From NCBI GenBank assembly GCA_019925105.1, contig JAHGAU010000037.1, positions 434,001 through 498,000 on the forward strand: a DNA stretch of 64,000 nucleotides. Reading direction: 5' to 3'. This DNA comes from Niebla homalea (taxonomy: Eukaryota; Ascomycota; Lecanoromycetes; Lecanorales; Ramalinaceae). Each line of letters starts with the position of its first letter. Within the stretch, counting starts at the first letter, position 1. A program made the position numbers and the translations under genes. Below are positions 48,627 through 61,573 of this stretch, in pieces. The notes under the pieces are model-generated. The model was not told the DNA's origin. It searched no databases and was given only the letters and a program-made list of their open reading frames with translations.

Positions 48627-49183
48627 TTTTTAAATAATAATATTATTTTTAATAGGAACTTATTCCGAATTCCGTTTAATTTAAAGGTTTTATTTTTCTT
48701 CAATTTATTAATTACTTTAATTATTATATTTAAGGTTACCTTTTTAATAATATTTATTAAATCGGGATATATTATTTTTTAATATTTATTAAATTAATAT
48801 TTAATAAAAAAGGGGGGGGAAATCTTAAGGGCTTTAATGTTACAGTTAAAGGTATTAATTATTATATTATTAAGCCTTTTAAAAGGCGGGAATTTAAAGA
48901 TAAATTTAAGTTTCTTATTCCGTTACTGATTATATTTTATTAATTTTTATACTTTATAAAAAAAGACGGTTAAGTTATAAATTATTAACCGGAAATATAT
49001 TTATTTAGCCTTCTTAATAATCCTTTCATTTTCTTTTTAAGCTTTTTTTATTTATATAAGTATTTTTTAATTTTTATATTTAATAATTTATTTACTTAAC
49101 GTTTTTATTTTTATAATCATTATTATATAATTCTTTTTCAATAAATCTTAACTCTTTAAAACGGTTCTATTATCAAGATTTTT

Positions 49184-49197
49184 ATATTAATTATTAT
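49184..49197. repeat. Target duplication of LINE G (left)
   Basis: ATATTAATTATTAT, identical to 54980-54993. Confidence 0.75.
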
Positions 49198-49215
49198 GAT
49201 ATTAAGCCGGATATG

Positions 49216-49359
49216 ATGGCGACGAACAACGGGACCCCAGAGGTCAGAAACGAGGCACGCGTATATAGCTCAAGTGACAGTAAGGATAATACCTTAAATA
49301 CGATAAGCGGAAGCGGAATAATAATAAAGGTAGAAAGGGAGGAAAAGCAAGCGGTTTAA
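49216..49359 (+). pseudogene. LINE G ORF1, 5' remnant
   Basis: Open for 47 codons (MATNNGTPEVRNEARVYSSS...) and then TAA. Codon 45 is CAA here, while six other copies have TAA at that codon, so this copy preserves the ancestral glutamine. Confidence 0.8.
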
Positions 49360-50596
49360 GTTAATAAGAACGGTAATAAGTTATATAAATGACGTAATAA
49401 ATACGAGATAAAAAGGCCTTAAATTAAACAGGGAGTTTATAATTAATAAGATACGCGTAAAAAAACGTATATAACGCGTAAAAATATTATTATTAAGGGT
49501 AATAAATAAAGGGCGGAGGGGACGAAAACGGTATATAAGGATAAATAAAGGGTAAGCGGAGGCGTAAAAGGCCTTATTAAGTATATATAAATTAAAAAAA
49601 AGCTAAAAAAAAAATAAAAAAATACCAGGCGGATAAAAATAAATTATAAAAAGAAATAACCGTTAAATACGCGGAGGAAAAATAATAAAAGAAAAAATAA
49701 TAAAGGTATTAAAAGGCCTTTTTATAACTATATAAAAGAATATTATATTAAAGACTTAACCGATATTATAAATCGGATTACGGGGAATAAAAGATTTTTA
49801 CGTAAATATAAAAAAAAATTTAAAAGAATTAAAGAGATTATACGGAACTTAAAAGGCAATAATAAAAACGCCGGCGGACGGAAGCGAAAAGAAATAAAAA
49901 GGATACGTATAAAATAAGGGAATAATAAGGAAGGCTTTAAAGAAGGGAGCGGGGATAAGTTAAATAATAAAGGCCGTAAAGGTAATACCAACGTTAACGG
50001 TAAAAAAAGTAAAAGCGGGAAAAAAAATAATAACGTTAAAGAAAACGAAGATAATAACCGTATAATTATCGGGCGAAAAAAAGAGAAGTATAATAATAAA
50101 AGTGAATTTATTATAATTAATAAAAACGTTTAAAATAACGGGGAAACTATTAATAAAATAGATTATTACGGTATATAAACTATAAAGTAAAAATATCCTC
50201 CTTAATATAACCTTATTAAAAGCGAAAAAAAGGTTAAAGAAGTTAAAAGGATAAACCGGTAAAAAAAAATATAAAATAATAAAGATATTAAAATAATTTT
50301 TTATTATTATAATAAACGGGATATATTTAATAAAGTTTACGAGGGAGGAAGGGGAAACTATTTTAAAACGGATAAAAAAGGAGAATACGGTTTTTTACTT
50401 TAAATTAAAGATCGTTAATTATAGTTTTTCCTTTATAATAAAAAGGTTAAACGCCTTTAATTATATAAAGAAATATTTTACGGTTATCTTAAGCGTAATA
50501 TTAATAAGGATATATAATAATATCCTTAATAAAAAGGTAATAAAGGGTGGATCCCTTAAATTAATAAGACCTTAAAATTAAACGGCGGATATTTAT

Positions 50597-50700
50597 TAAT
50601 ACTTTAAATATTAAAAGTACGGATATATTATTATAAGGTACCTTAATAGTATAAAATACGCGGTATATATTAAAGGGTATAATACGTATAAATACGTTAA
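50597..50700 (+). pseudogene. LINE G ORF1 zinc knuckles (decayed)
   Basis: TAY codons read as former TGY/CAY restore a CX2CX4HX4C knuckle (CFKCQKYGHIIIRC) followed by a second (C-AV-C-xKG-H-NTYK-C). Every mismatch to the pattern is a transition of the kind RIP makes. Nucleic-acid-binding part of the ORF1 protein. Confidence 0.6.
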
Positions 50701-53700
50701 TTTAATAATAAAAAGTTTAATGAAAAATACGTTAAAATACGTAACGTATAATAATAATAATTACTTAATATAAAATTTACGGTATACGGTAAAAATAAAA
50801 AAGATTTAATATAAAAAGATTAGGATAATAATTAAGGTTTAATATTATAATTTATATGAATTTAGATTAATAAAATAATTAAAGATAATCTTAAGATATA
50901 AATAGAACTTATTAAACGGGGAAAAATAAAACGTAATAATTAATAATATAAGGAAAAAAAAGTTTATAACGATATTAACCCTTAAAGCCAGCCGCTTAAC
51001 CGGGATTATTATTATAATAAAAAGATTAAAATAAATAACGTTTAACCTTAAAGAAAGATTATTTATATAAATAAAAATTAATAAAAAAAGTTTAATAAAT
51101 ATTAATATTTAATATATTTACGCTTTTAAAAGTAATATAATATAATATACGTAAAAAAACAATTAAAGCTATAATATTAATATTTAAATTTAAAAAAGTA
51201 AAGGATATTAATATTATAATAATATAAAAGCCGTTATATAATCCGTATATTTATTCTTTAATTAATTTAAAAGATAATTTTTATTTAACCTTTAAAAATA
51301 ACGAAATAATATAAACGTATTTCTTTATTAATAAAAGGCTAAATATAAATAATTAAAACGTTACTTATTACGGAAGGAACTTATATATACTCCGGATTAT
51401 ATAAGAAAAGGTTATTAAAAATAATTTAAATATTTATAATACGTATAATCCGTTATTAATTAATAAAAAGGAACCCTTTATAATTTTATTACTTAAAAAT
51501 ATTATAATTATATTTAATAAATATTTCTTAATAAAAGACTTTAATCTTTATTATATTTAATAGAATAAAGAAAATTATATAATTAATTATATTAAATTTA
51601 AGGAGTTATTAATAATTATTATACGGTTTAATTTTATATTATTAACGTTAAAAAAGGCTATTATATAAAAAAAGCCGTAAACTTAAAATTACGATTAACT
51701 TAATATTCAGTTTAAAAGGTATTATTAATTTAATTATAATATACGGACCTTAAAAGGACTTAAAATACGGTTTAAATTACGTCCCGATATAAATAACCTT
51801 AAATTGGTCCGTTAATATAACTCCGTTTCCACCGTTTAAATAAACGTAAAAAATAATTAAAGAAGCTGAAATATTTATAAAGGCAATAAAGGTAATATTT
51901 TAATTAACGGAGCTCCCTTAATTTAATAATAAGGAATAGATCAACCGTTTTATAATACGGGTAATAAAGGCTTTAAATAAAATAATTAACGTAGTAATCT
52001 TAATAATAAAGCTATTTAAAAAAATTAAAACTTATTAGAATAAAGAATATATAAAAATAACTATAAAGGTAAAAACGCTTATAAAGTAAATTATTAAATA
52101 TAAAAATTAAAAAAATTATAGCGGTTAAAAAAAGCTTAAAAAGAAAAGGGGAAAATTATTTAAAAGGTTAAATAAATATACTTCCGGGCTATAATATATA
52201 ACTTAACGGTTTCTTTTCGTGGTATTTAAAAGCTAATAAAATACAATAAAAAACAGAATAAAAAATCCAAATTTATCTTTAAGTTTTTACCCTTAAAAAG
52301 ACTAAATAATACGGTAATAAATATTTTTAACGGCAAGATTAAGGCCCTTAAAAAAACGTTTTTTCCCCCGTTACCGGAAGTTAACCTAATAAATATCGAT
52401 AATATTATATATTTTAAATTAATAATAATAAATAAAATAATAATTTAAAAGATAATAATTAAAATAATTAATAAGTTAAAAAAGGATAAGGCCCTTAAAC
52501 TTAATAATATATTAAATAGGTTTTTATTTATAGTAATATCGTTATTTAAAAAGGTTTTTATTTATTTATTTTAAGTTTATTTTAATATAAATTATTACCC
52601 TTATAGATTTAAAAAGGTTAAGATAATTATCCTTAAGAAATTAATTAAGTCGGATTACTTAAAAATAAAGTTATATAAACTTATAATACTCCTTTATACG
52701 TTAAAGAAGGCTTTAAAGATAATAATTATAAAGATTTTAAGTAATTATATAAAAGAATATAAGTTACTTTTTAATTAATAAATAAGGGTAAGAAAAGGAC
52801 GGTTAACGGAGACGGCTTTTAAAGGTTTAATTAATAATATATATACGGTATAAGGTTATAGAAAAAAGTACATTATAAATTTTCTTTCTTTAAATATTAT
52901 AAAGGCGTTTAATAAAATAAATTATTAAAGGTTACTATATAATTTACGGAAAAAAGGGGTCTTATTTTTCTTTATAAATTAAATAAAGAATTTTTTAAGT
53001 AATTAAATAACGTTAATTAACTTAAGATAAAAGATAAATATAATAAAGTTTACGATAATAAGGATTCCTTAAAGGTTATTTATCTCCTTAATCTTATTTT
53101 TATTTTTTAATAATTTATTTATTAAAGATTTAATAAGGTTAAAATAAAAAGTTTAAGTAAAAAGCTTTATTAATAATATTTATTTTTTAATTTATAATAC
53201 GTTTATTTATATAAACTATTTAAAGTTAAAATAAGCTTATAAAGTCTATTTATAATAAATAAAAATATATAAAACTTAATTTATTTTATATAAATATAAG
53301 CTTATTTATATAATAAAAAGTTTAAAGCTATATAATATAATAACTATAATAAATTTAAATAGTATAATAGTAAAACCGGAAATTAATATTAAAATACTTA
53401 GTTTATAAGTTAATAAGAAATTGGACTAAAAGAATTATATAAGAAAAGTTTAAAAGAAAATAATTTCATAAGAAAGAGGCTTTATTTATTTTACGGTATT
53501 AACGTAAAAAGTTATTTTATAAAAGGTTAAAACCGTTTATTAAATAGTTATAAAGTTTACGATAATATATATAATAATTATTTAATACGTATTTAAAAAT
53601 ACGCTTAAATATAAAAAAAAGCCTATTTAGTAATTATAAAAAGTTTAAAACTAATATTTAAGAGTAGTAAATAAAGTATATAAAGCGACTTCCGTCTTAG

Positions 53701-54979
53701 TATTAAAATCCGAAATCTTTATATTATTAATAAAGCTAGCCTTTAATTAAATAATTGCTTAAATAAAACTTAAAAAAGGTATAAACCCAATTACGTTAAT
53801 AAAAAATAAACATATTTATTAAAACTATAAAAGGCCGTAAATAAAAAAGTATAAAAAAAAGGTATTTATCCCTTTTACGGAAATTAAATTAAAATAAACT
53901 AAAAAAGAGGTTAATTTAACTTATATTTAAAAAATTAACGTAAAAATATACGGACTTTTACTTAAAGTAAAAACGGCAGAAAAAAAGAAAACTATAAAAG
54001 CAAAATTAATAACGATTACTTTATAAATTAAAAAGAAGTAAATAAAGCGTTAATATAAATATAAAAAATTAATCCCTTAAGGGTAATAATATTCAGCTTT
54101 AAATAATAATAAAATTATTAATAAGTATCTCCGGCATTATAAGATTATAAGGAAAAATAATAACGTATTAATAATTTAACTTCGGATAAATAAAAACGGC
54201 TTAACTTATTTCCTTTTTATTGTATATATTAATAACCGGATTAACGTTAATTATAAGTATAAATAACGGAAACAAGATATTATATATATATTAATTTTTT
54301 ATTTATTATTTAAGGAGCTTAAACCGGGGTTAATTAAAAGGGTAAAGATTAACGATTATCGTTAAATACTTATTAATAAAAAGGGTATTAAAACGGCCGT
54401 TAATTTTATAATAATTACGGGTTTATTATTATAATTCAGCTTAACCAAGGAAATAAATAAAATAATTAAGGACTTAATTAAAAAACCTTATTATTAACCT
54501 GGGGATAAAAAGTAATAGTAAAAAAACTATATTTAATAAAGGGTTAAAAAGGCTATAAATACCGGAGCGGTATAAAAAATAATATTATATCGGTTAATAA
54601 AGTTATATAAATAAAGTAATAATAGCCTATATATTAATAAAGATATTTAATAATATAATCGGAATTTCGAAATTTTAATATTAAATAAACCCGTAAAATA
54701 ACGGAAGAATAATAAATTTAAAAGTAACCTTTAAGTAAATTTAATCGTAATATTATAGGTTTTCTTAAAAAAAACGTATAAATAAATTCTTATTCTTTAA
54801 ATAGCCGTAAATATTTTTAACCTTTAAAATAAGAATAAAAACTAGGTGGATACCGGTTTTTATTCTTAATATAATAAATATCGGGTTTTTACGGTTATTA
54901 ATAAGGTTAAATAGCTAAGTATTAAGGAATGCCGGAATTAACTTAGCTAAATCCGTAATATAAATTAATCAATTAATTA

Positions 54980-54993
54980 ATATTAATTATTAT
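54980..54993. repeat. Target duplication of LINE G (right)
   Basis: ATATTAATTATTAT, partner of 49184-49197. Confidence 0.75.
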
Positions 54994-55008
54994 TATATTA
55001 ATTATTTT
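54994..55008. repeat. Target duplication of LINE H (3' side)
   Basis: TATATTAATTATTTT, identical to 60795-60809. It abuts the right duplication of LINE G, so H integrated at the same spot after G. Confidence 0.75.
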
Positions 55009-58000
55009 GATTAATTAATTAATTAATTTATATTACGGATCTAATTAAGTTAATTCCGGCGTTCTTTAATACTTAATTATTTAACTTTATTAATAACCCT
55101 AAAAACTTAATATCTATTATATTAAGAATAAAAACCGGTATTTACTTAGTTTTTATTCTTGTTTTAAGGGTTAAAAATATTTACGGTTATTTAAAAAGTA
55201 AAAGTTTATTTATATATTTTTTTAAGAAAACCTATAATATTATAATTAAATTTATTTAAAGGTTACCTTTAAACTTATTGCTTTTCCGTTACTTTATGGG
55301 TTTATTTAATATTAAAATTTTAAAGTTCCGATTATATTATTAAATGTCCTTATTAATATATATATTATTATTATTTTATTTATACGATTTTATTAATTAA
55401 CGTAATATCGCCTTTTATACCGTTCCGGTATTTATAGCCTTTTTAACCCCTTATTAAGTATAGTTTTCCTATTATTATTTTTTACCTTTAGGTTAACGGC
55501 GAGGTTTCTTAATTAAATCTTTAATTACCTTATTTATTTCCTTGGTTAAGCTAAATTATAATAATAAGCCCGTAATTATTATAAATTTAACGGCCGCTTT
55601 AATACTTTTTTTATTAATAAATATTTAACGATAATCGTTAATTTTTACTTTTTTAATTAACCCCGGTTTAAGCTCCTTAAATAGTAAATAAGAAATTAAT
55701 ATATATATAACGTTTTACTTCCGTTATTTATATTTATAATTAACGTTAATCTAATTACCGGCGTATATAATAAAGAGGAAATAAATTAAGCCGTTTTTAT
55801 TTATCCGGAGTTAAATTATTAACGTATTATTACCTTTCCTTATAATCCCGTAATACCGGAAATACTTATTAATAACTTTATCGTTATTTAAAACCGGGTA
55901 TTATTACCCTTAAGGGATCGATTTTTTATATTTACGTTAACGCTTTATTTATTTCTTTATAATTTATAGGGTAATTACCGTTAACTTTACCCTTATAATT
56001 TTCTTCTTTTTTACTGTTTTTACTTTAAATAAAAGTCCGTATACTTTTACGTTAATTTCTTAAACGTAAATTAAATTAATTTCTTTTTTAATTTACTTTA
56101 ATTTAACTTCTGTAAAAAAGGTAAATACCGTTTTTTTACGCCTTTTTATCTATAGTCTTTTATAGTTTTAATAAATACGTTCGTTTACTATTAATATAAT
56201 TAAATTTATACTTTTTTAAGTTTTATTTAAGCGATTATTTAATTAAAAGTTAACTTTATTAATAATATAAAAATTTCGGATTTTAATACCGGAATAAGAA
56301 TTACTTTATATACTTTATTTATTACTTTTAAGTATTGGTTTTAAATTTTTTATAATTACCGGATAGGCTTTTTCTTATATTTAAATATGCTTTTAAATAC
56401 GTATTCAATAATTATTATATACGTTATCGTAAGTTTTATAATTATTTAATAAATAATTCTAGCCTTTTATAAGATAGCTTTTTACGTTAACGCCGTAAAG
56501 TAAATAAGGCCTTTTTTTTTTATAAAATTATTTTCTTTTAGATTTTTTTATATAATCCTTTTAATTTAATTTCTTATTAATTTATAAATTAAATATCTTA
56601 ATATTAACTTTTAGTTTTACCGTTATATTATTTAAGTTTACCGTAATTATTATATTGTATAGCTTTAGGCTTTTTATTATATAAATAAGCTTATATTTAT
56701 ATAAAATAAATTAAACCTTATATATTTTTATTTATTATAAGTAAACTTTATAAGCCTATTTTAACTTTAAATAATTTATATAAATAAATATATTATAAAT
56801 GAAAAGATAAATATTATTAATAAAGCTTTTTATTTAAACTTTTTATTTTAACTTTATTAAGTTTTTAATAAATAAACCGTTAAAAAATAAAAATAAGATT
56901 AAGGAGATAAATAACCTTTAAGGAATCTTTATTATTGCGGGCTTTATTATATTTGTTTTTTATTTTAAATTAATTAATATCGCTTAATTATTTAAGAAAT
57001 TCTTTATTTAATTTATAAAGAAAGGTAAAACCTCTTTTTTCCGTAAATTATATAATAATTTTTAATAATTTATTTTATTAAACGCCTTTATAATATTTAA
57101 GGAAAAAAAACTCGTAATATATTTTTTCTTATAGTTTTATACCGTATATATACTATTAATTAAGCCTTTAAAAGCCGTCTCCGTTAACCGTTTTCTTTTT
57201 TTCTTTATTTATTAATTAAGGAGTAACTTATATTTTTTTACGTAATTACTTAAGATTTTTACGATTACCGTCTTTAAAACCTTCCTTAACGTATAAAGGA
57301 ATATTATAGGTTTATATAATTTTAATTCTAAATAATTTAACTTAATTAATTTCTTAAGGATAATCGTTTTAACCTTTTTAAATTTACGGGGGTAATATCC
57401 TATATTAAGGTAAACTTAAAATAAGTAAATAAAAACCTTTTTAAATAACGGTATTATTATAAATAAGAACTTATTTAATATACCGTTAAATCCGGGGGCC
57501 TTATCTTTCTTTAGTTTATTAATCGTTTTAATTATTATTTCCTAAGTTATTATTTTACTTATTATTATTAATTTAAAATATATCGTACTATCGATATTTA
57601 TTAAATTAATTTCCGATAATAAAGGAAAGAATATTTTTTTAAGAACTTTAATTTTACCGTTAAAGATATCCGTTATTATATTATTTAATCTTTTTAAAGG
57701 TAAAAACTTAAAAATAAAAATAAATTTTTTATTTTATTCTTTACCGTATTTTATTAACTTTTAAATATTACGAAAGAAAACCGTTAAATTATATATTATA
57801 GCCCGGAAGTACGTTTACTTAACCTTCCGGATAATTCTCTTTTTTTCTTTTTAAGCTTTTTTTAACCGTTAAAACGTCTCCCGGTTTTTATATTTAATAG
57901 TTTACTTTATAAGTACTTTTACCTTTATAATCGCTTTTATATATTCCTTATTTTAATAAGTTTTAATTTTCTTAAACGGCTTTATTATTAAGATTATCGT

Positions 58001-60794
58001 ATTAATTACTTTATTTAAAGTTTTTATTATTTACTTTATAAAATAATCGATTTATTCTTTATTATTAAGCTAAAAGAGCTCCGTTAATTAAGATATTACT
58101 TTTACCGCCTTTATAAATACCTTAGTTTCCTTAACCGTTTTTTACGTTTATTTAAACGGTAAAAGCGGAATCGTATTAACGGATTAATTTAAGGTTATTT
58201 ATATTAAGACGTAATTTAAACCGTATTTTAAATTCTTTTAAAGTTTATATATTATAATTAAGTTAATAATATTTTCTAAGTTAAATATTAAGTTAATTAT
58301 AATTTTAAATTTATAACTTTCTTATATAATAGCTTTTTTTAGCGTTAATAACGTAAAATTAAATTATATAATAATTATTAATAGCTCCTTAAATTTAATA
58401 TAACTAATTATATAACCTTTTTTATTTTATTAAGCGTAATAAAGATTAAACTCCTTTATTAAGAGGTACTTATTAAGTACGGTTATAATATCCTTAAATA
58501 ACGGGATTATAAAAGGTCCCTTTTTATTAATTAATAACGGATTATATATATTATAAATATTTAAATTACCCTTAATATATTTTTCTTATATAATCTAAAG
58601 TATATATAAATTCTTTCCGTAATAAATAACGTTTTAATTATTTATATTTAACCTTTTATTAATAAAGAAATACGTTTATATTATTTTATTACCTTTAAAG
58701 GTTAAATAAAAATTATTTCTTAAGTTAATTAAAGAATAAGTATACGGATTATATAATAATTCTTATATCGTTATAATATTAATATCCTTTATTTCCTTAA
58801 ATTTAAATATTAATATTATAACTTTAATTACTTTTCCGTATACGTTATATTATATTACCCTTAAAAGCGTAAATATATTAAATATTAATGTCCGTCAGGC
58901 TTTCCTTATTAACTTTTATTTATATAAACGGTTTTTTCTTAAAGTTAAACGTTATTTATTTTAATTTTCTTATTATAATAATAATCCCGGTCGGACGGTT
59001 AATTTTAAAGGTTAATATCGTTATAAGTTTCCTTTTCTTTACGTTATTAATTATTACGTTTTACCCTTTTTTATTTAATAAGTTCCGTTTACGTTTTAAA
59101 ATTGTCTTTAATTACCTTATTAATTTAAATTTATACGAGTTATAGTACCTTAACCGCTATCTTAATCTTCTCATATTAAGTCTCCTTCGCTTTTACCCTA
59201 TACCGTAAGTTTTACGCCAAGTAATTACTATTATTATATACTATATATTTTAACGCGTTTTTCATTAAACCCTTTACTATTAAATTAACGTATTTATACG
59301 TATTATACTTTTCAATATATACCGCGTACTTCGTATTATTAAGGTACCTTATAATAATATACCCGTACCTTTAATATTTAAAGTATTAATAGATATCTGT
59401 TACCCGGTTTTAAGGCCTTATTAATTTAAGGGACCCACCCTTTATTACCCCTTTATTAAAGATATTATCGTATATCCTTATTAACGTTACGCTTAAAATA
59501 ACCGTAAAGTATCTCTTTATATAATTAACGGCGTTTAATTTTTTTATTATAAAAAGGAGATTATAATCGATAATCTTTAATTTAAGGTAAAAAACCATAT
59601 TCTTTTTCTTTATCCGCTTTAAGGTAGCTTCCCCTTCCTCCCCTATAAACCTTATTAAATATATCCCGTTTATCGCGATAATAAAGGATTACTTTAATAC
59701 CTTTATTATTTTATACCCCTTTTTATTAATTTATCTTTTTAACTTCTTTAATCCCTTTTTCGTTTTTAATAAGGTTATATTAAGGAAAATATCCCCACTT
59801 TATAGCTTATATATTATAATAATTTATTTTATTAACGGCTTTTCCGTTATTTTAAACATTTTTATTAATTATAGCGGATTTACCTTTACCGTTATATTCC
59901 TTTTTTTTTCGCCCGATAATTATATAATTACTGTTTTTACCTTCCTTAATATTACCGTTTTCTTTTTTATTTTTATTTCCTTTACCGTTAACGCTAGCGT
60001 TACCTTTATGGCTTTTATTATTTAACTTATTCCTACTTTTTTTTAAAAAGTTTCTTTTATCGCTTTTTTACTTTATATATATTTTTTTTATTTTTTTTCG
60101 CTTCCGTCCGCTAACGTTTTTATTGCTGCTTTTTAAGTTCCGCGTAGCCTTTTTAACTCCTTTAAACTTTTCCCTATATTTATATAAAAGTTTTTTATTT
60201 TTTATAATCTGATTTATAGTATTAATTAAATCTTTAATATAATGTTTTTTTATATAATTATAAGGAGGCTTTTTAACGCCCTTACCGTTTCCTTTTTTAT
60301 TGCTTTTCTATTGTATATTTAGCGGCTATTTTTTTTTATAATTTATTCTTATTTACTTAATATTTTTCTGTCTTTTTTTAATTTTTTCTTAATTCATATA
60401 TACTTAATAAAGCCTTTTACGCCTCCGCTTATCCTTTATCCGTCCCCGCGTACCGTTCTCGTTCTTTTCGTCCTTTATTTATTACCCTTAATAATAATAT
60501 TTTCACGCGTTATATACGTTCCTTTACGCGTATCTTATTAACTATAAATTCCCTATTTGATTTAAGGCTTTTTTATCTTATATTTATCGTATCGTTTATA
60601 CGATTTATTATTATTCTTATTAACCTAGGCCGCTTACCCTTCCTCCCCCTTTATCTTTATTATTACTCCGCTTCCGCTTATCGTATTTAAGGTATTATCC
60701 TTATTGTTACTTAAGCTATACACGCGTGCATCATTTTTAACCTCTGGGGTCCCGTTGTTCGTCGCCATCCTTCACTTATTATTCAGCTATATAA
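55009..60794 (-). mobile_element. LINE copy H, Tad-like, full length, RIP-decayed
   Basis: - strand copy of 5.79 kb with an exact 15 bp target duplication. The tail at 55009-55028 faces the tail of G. The ORF1 start is at 60768 (MATNNGTPEV, NN subfamily). Collinear with A. A + strand open stretch at 58888-59145 and a - strand one at 59410-59598 fall in ORF2 and carry no complete domain. Confidence 0.87.
60634..60768 (-). pseudogene. LINE H ORF1, 5' remnant
   Basis: 44 codons open (MATNNGTPEVKNDARVYSLS...) and then TAA at codon 45. A 26 bp leader separates the ATG from the target duplication. Confidence 0.78.
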
Positions 60795-61573
60795 TATATT
60801 AATTATTTTATTTAATACTTTTATTACTTATTTTATAAAGAGGTTAATACAATTTTTATTATTTAACTAAAGAAGCTTTATTAATTATATTATTATTTCT
60901 TTTATTTTTATATATTTTAACTTCCTTAATCGTTTTTTACGCCCTTTTTATTAATATTAACGGTATTATGTTAATTAATTAATTTAAGGTTATTATATTA
61001 ATATATAATTTAAGTTATATTTTAAGTCCTTTCAAGGCTTATATACCGTTAATACATTAATAATCCTCTTTATATTGAATATTAAATTAATTATTATCTT
61101 AAATCCCCGGTTCTTTTACGTTATAATATTTTAAGGTATTAATAGTGAAAGGTTAAATGTTACGGTGGTCGTTAATAGATTTTTTAACTTAATATAATTA
61201 ATTATAGGGCTTTCTTTATTCTATATATTATACTAAAAGTTAAAGTCTCTTAATATAATATATTTATTAAGTGAAAATACGATATTTTTGGATAATATAA
61301 TAATATCGTTAAAGGCTTTATTTTATTAATTAACGGTAAGTTATATATATTATAAATACTTAAGCTACCTCCCGTATTCCCTTCTTATATAATCCGGAGC
61401 GTATATAGATTTTTATTATAGTAAAAAACGTTTTAATTATTTATATTTAACTTCTTATTTATAAAGAAGTACGTTTAAGTTATTTCGTTTCCCTTCAATA
61501 TTAAATAAAACCCTTTATCCGGGTCAATTAAAGAATATATATACGGCTTATATAATAACTCTTATATTATTAT
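60795..61573 (-). mobile_element. LINE copy E, fragment 4 of 4 (continues beyond window)
   Basis: Starts with the H target duplication and continues LINE E (TTTATTTAATACTTTTATTAC, collinear with A 3790-4560: N-terminal RT and end of the endonuclease region). It is interrupted at about 61573 by LINE I. E's remaining 5' part (ORF1) should lie beyond I. Confidence 0.78.

Larger units (their letters stand above)
48622..49197 (-). mobile_element. LINE copy E, fragment 3 of 4
   Basis: Continues LINE E directly after Z (AAACCTTTTTAAATAAT..., collinear with A 3215-3790, the RT region of ORF2). It ends inside ATATTAATTATTAT (49184-49197), the target duplication of LINE G. Confidence 0.8.
49198..54979 (+). 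mobile_element. LINE copy G, Tad-like, full length, RIP-decayed
   Basis: + strand copy of 5.78 kb in LINE E with an exact 14 bp target duplication. ORF1 starts at 49216 (MATNNGTPEV, NN subfamily). Zinc knuckles at 50597-50700; endonuclease region about 51.1-52.0 kb; RT about 52.45-53.4 kb (IILKKLIKSDYLKIK near 52.65 kb); C-terminal zinc motif near 54.26 kb; 3' segment and tail at about 54925-54979. It lies tail to tail with copy H. Its first 150 bp are the least mutated 5' end of any copy. Confidence 0.87.

Noticed and set aside
49743..49991. 82-codon - strand frame rich in Pro/Leu
   Set aside because: Antisense to ORF1 of LINE G.
49198..60794. G and H read as one giant inverted-repeat DNA transposon
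   Set aside because: Each arm is a complete LINE with its own tail and its own target duplication, so they are two separate insertions.
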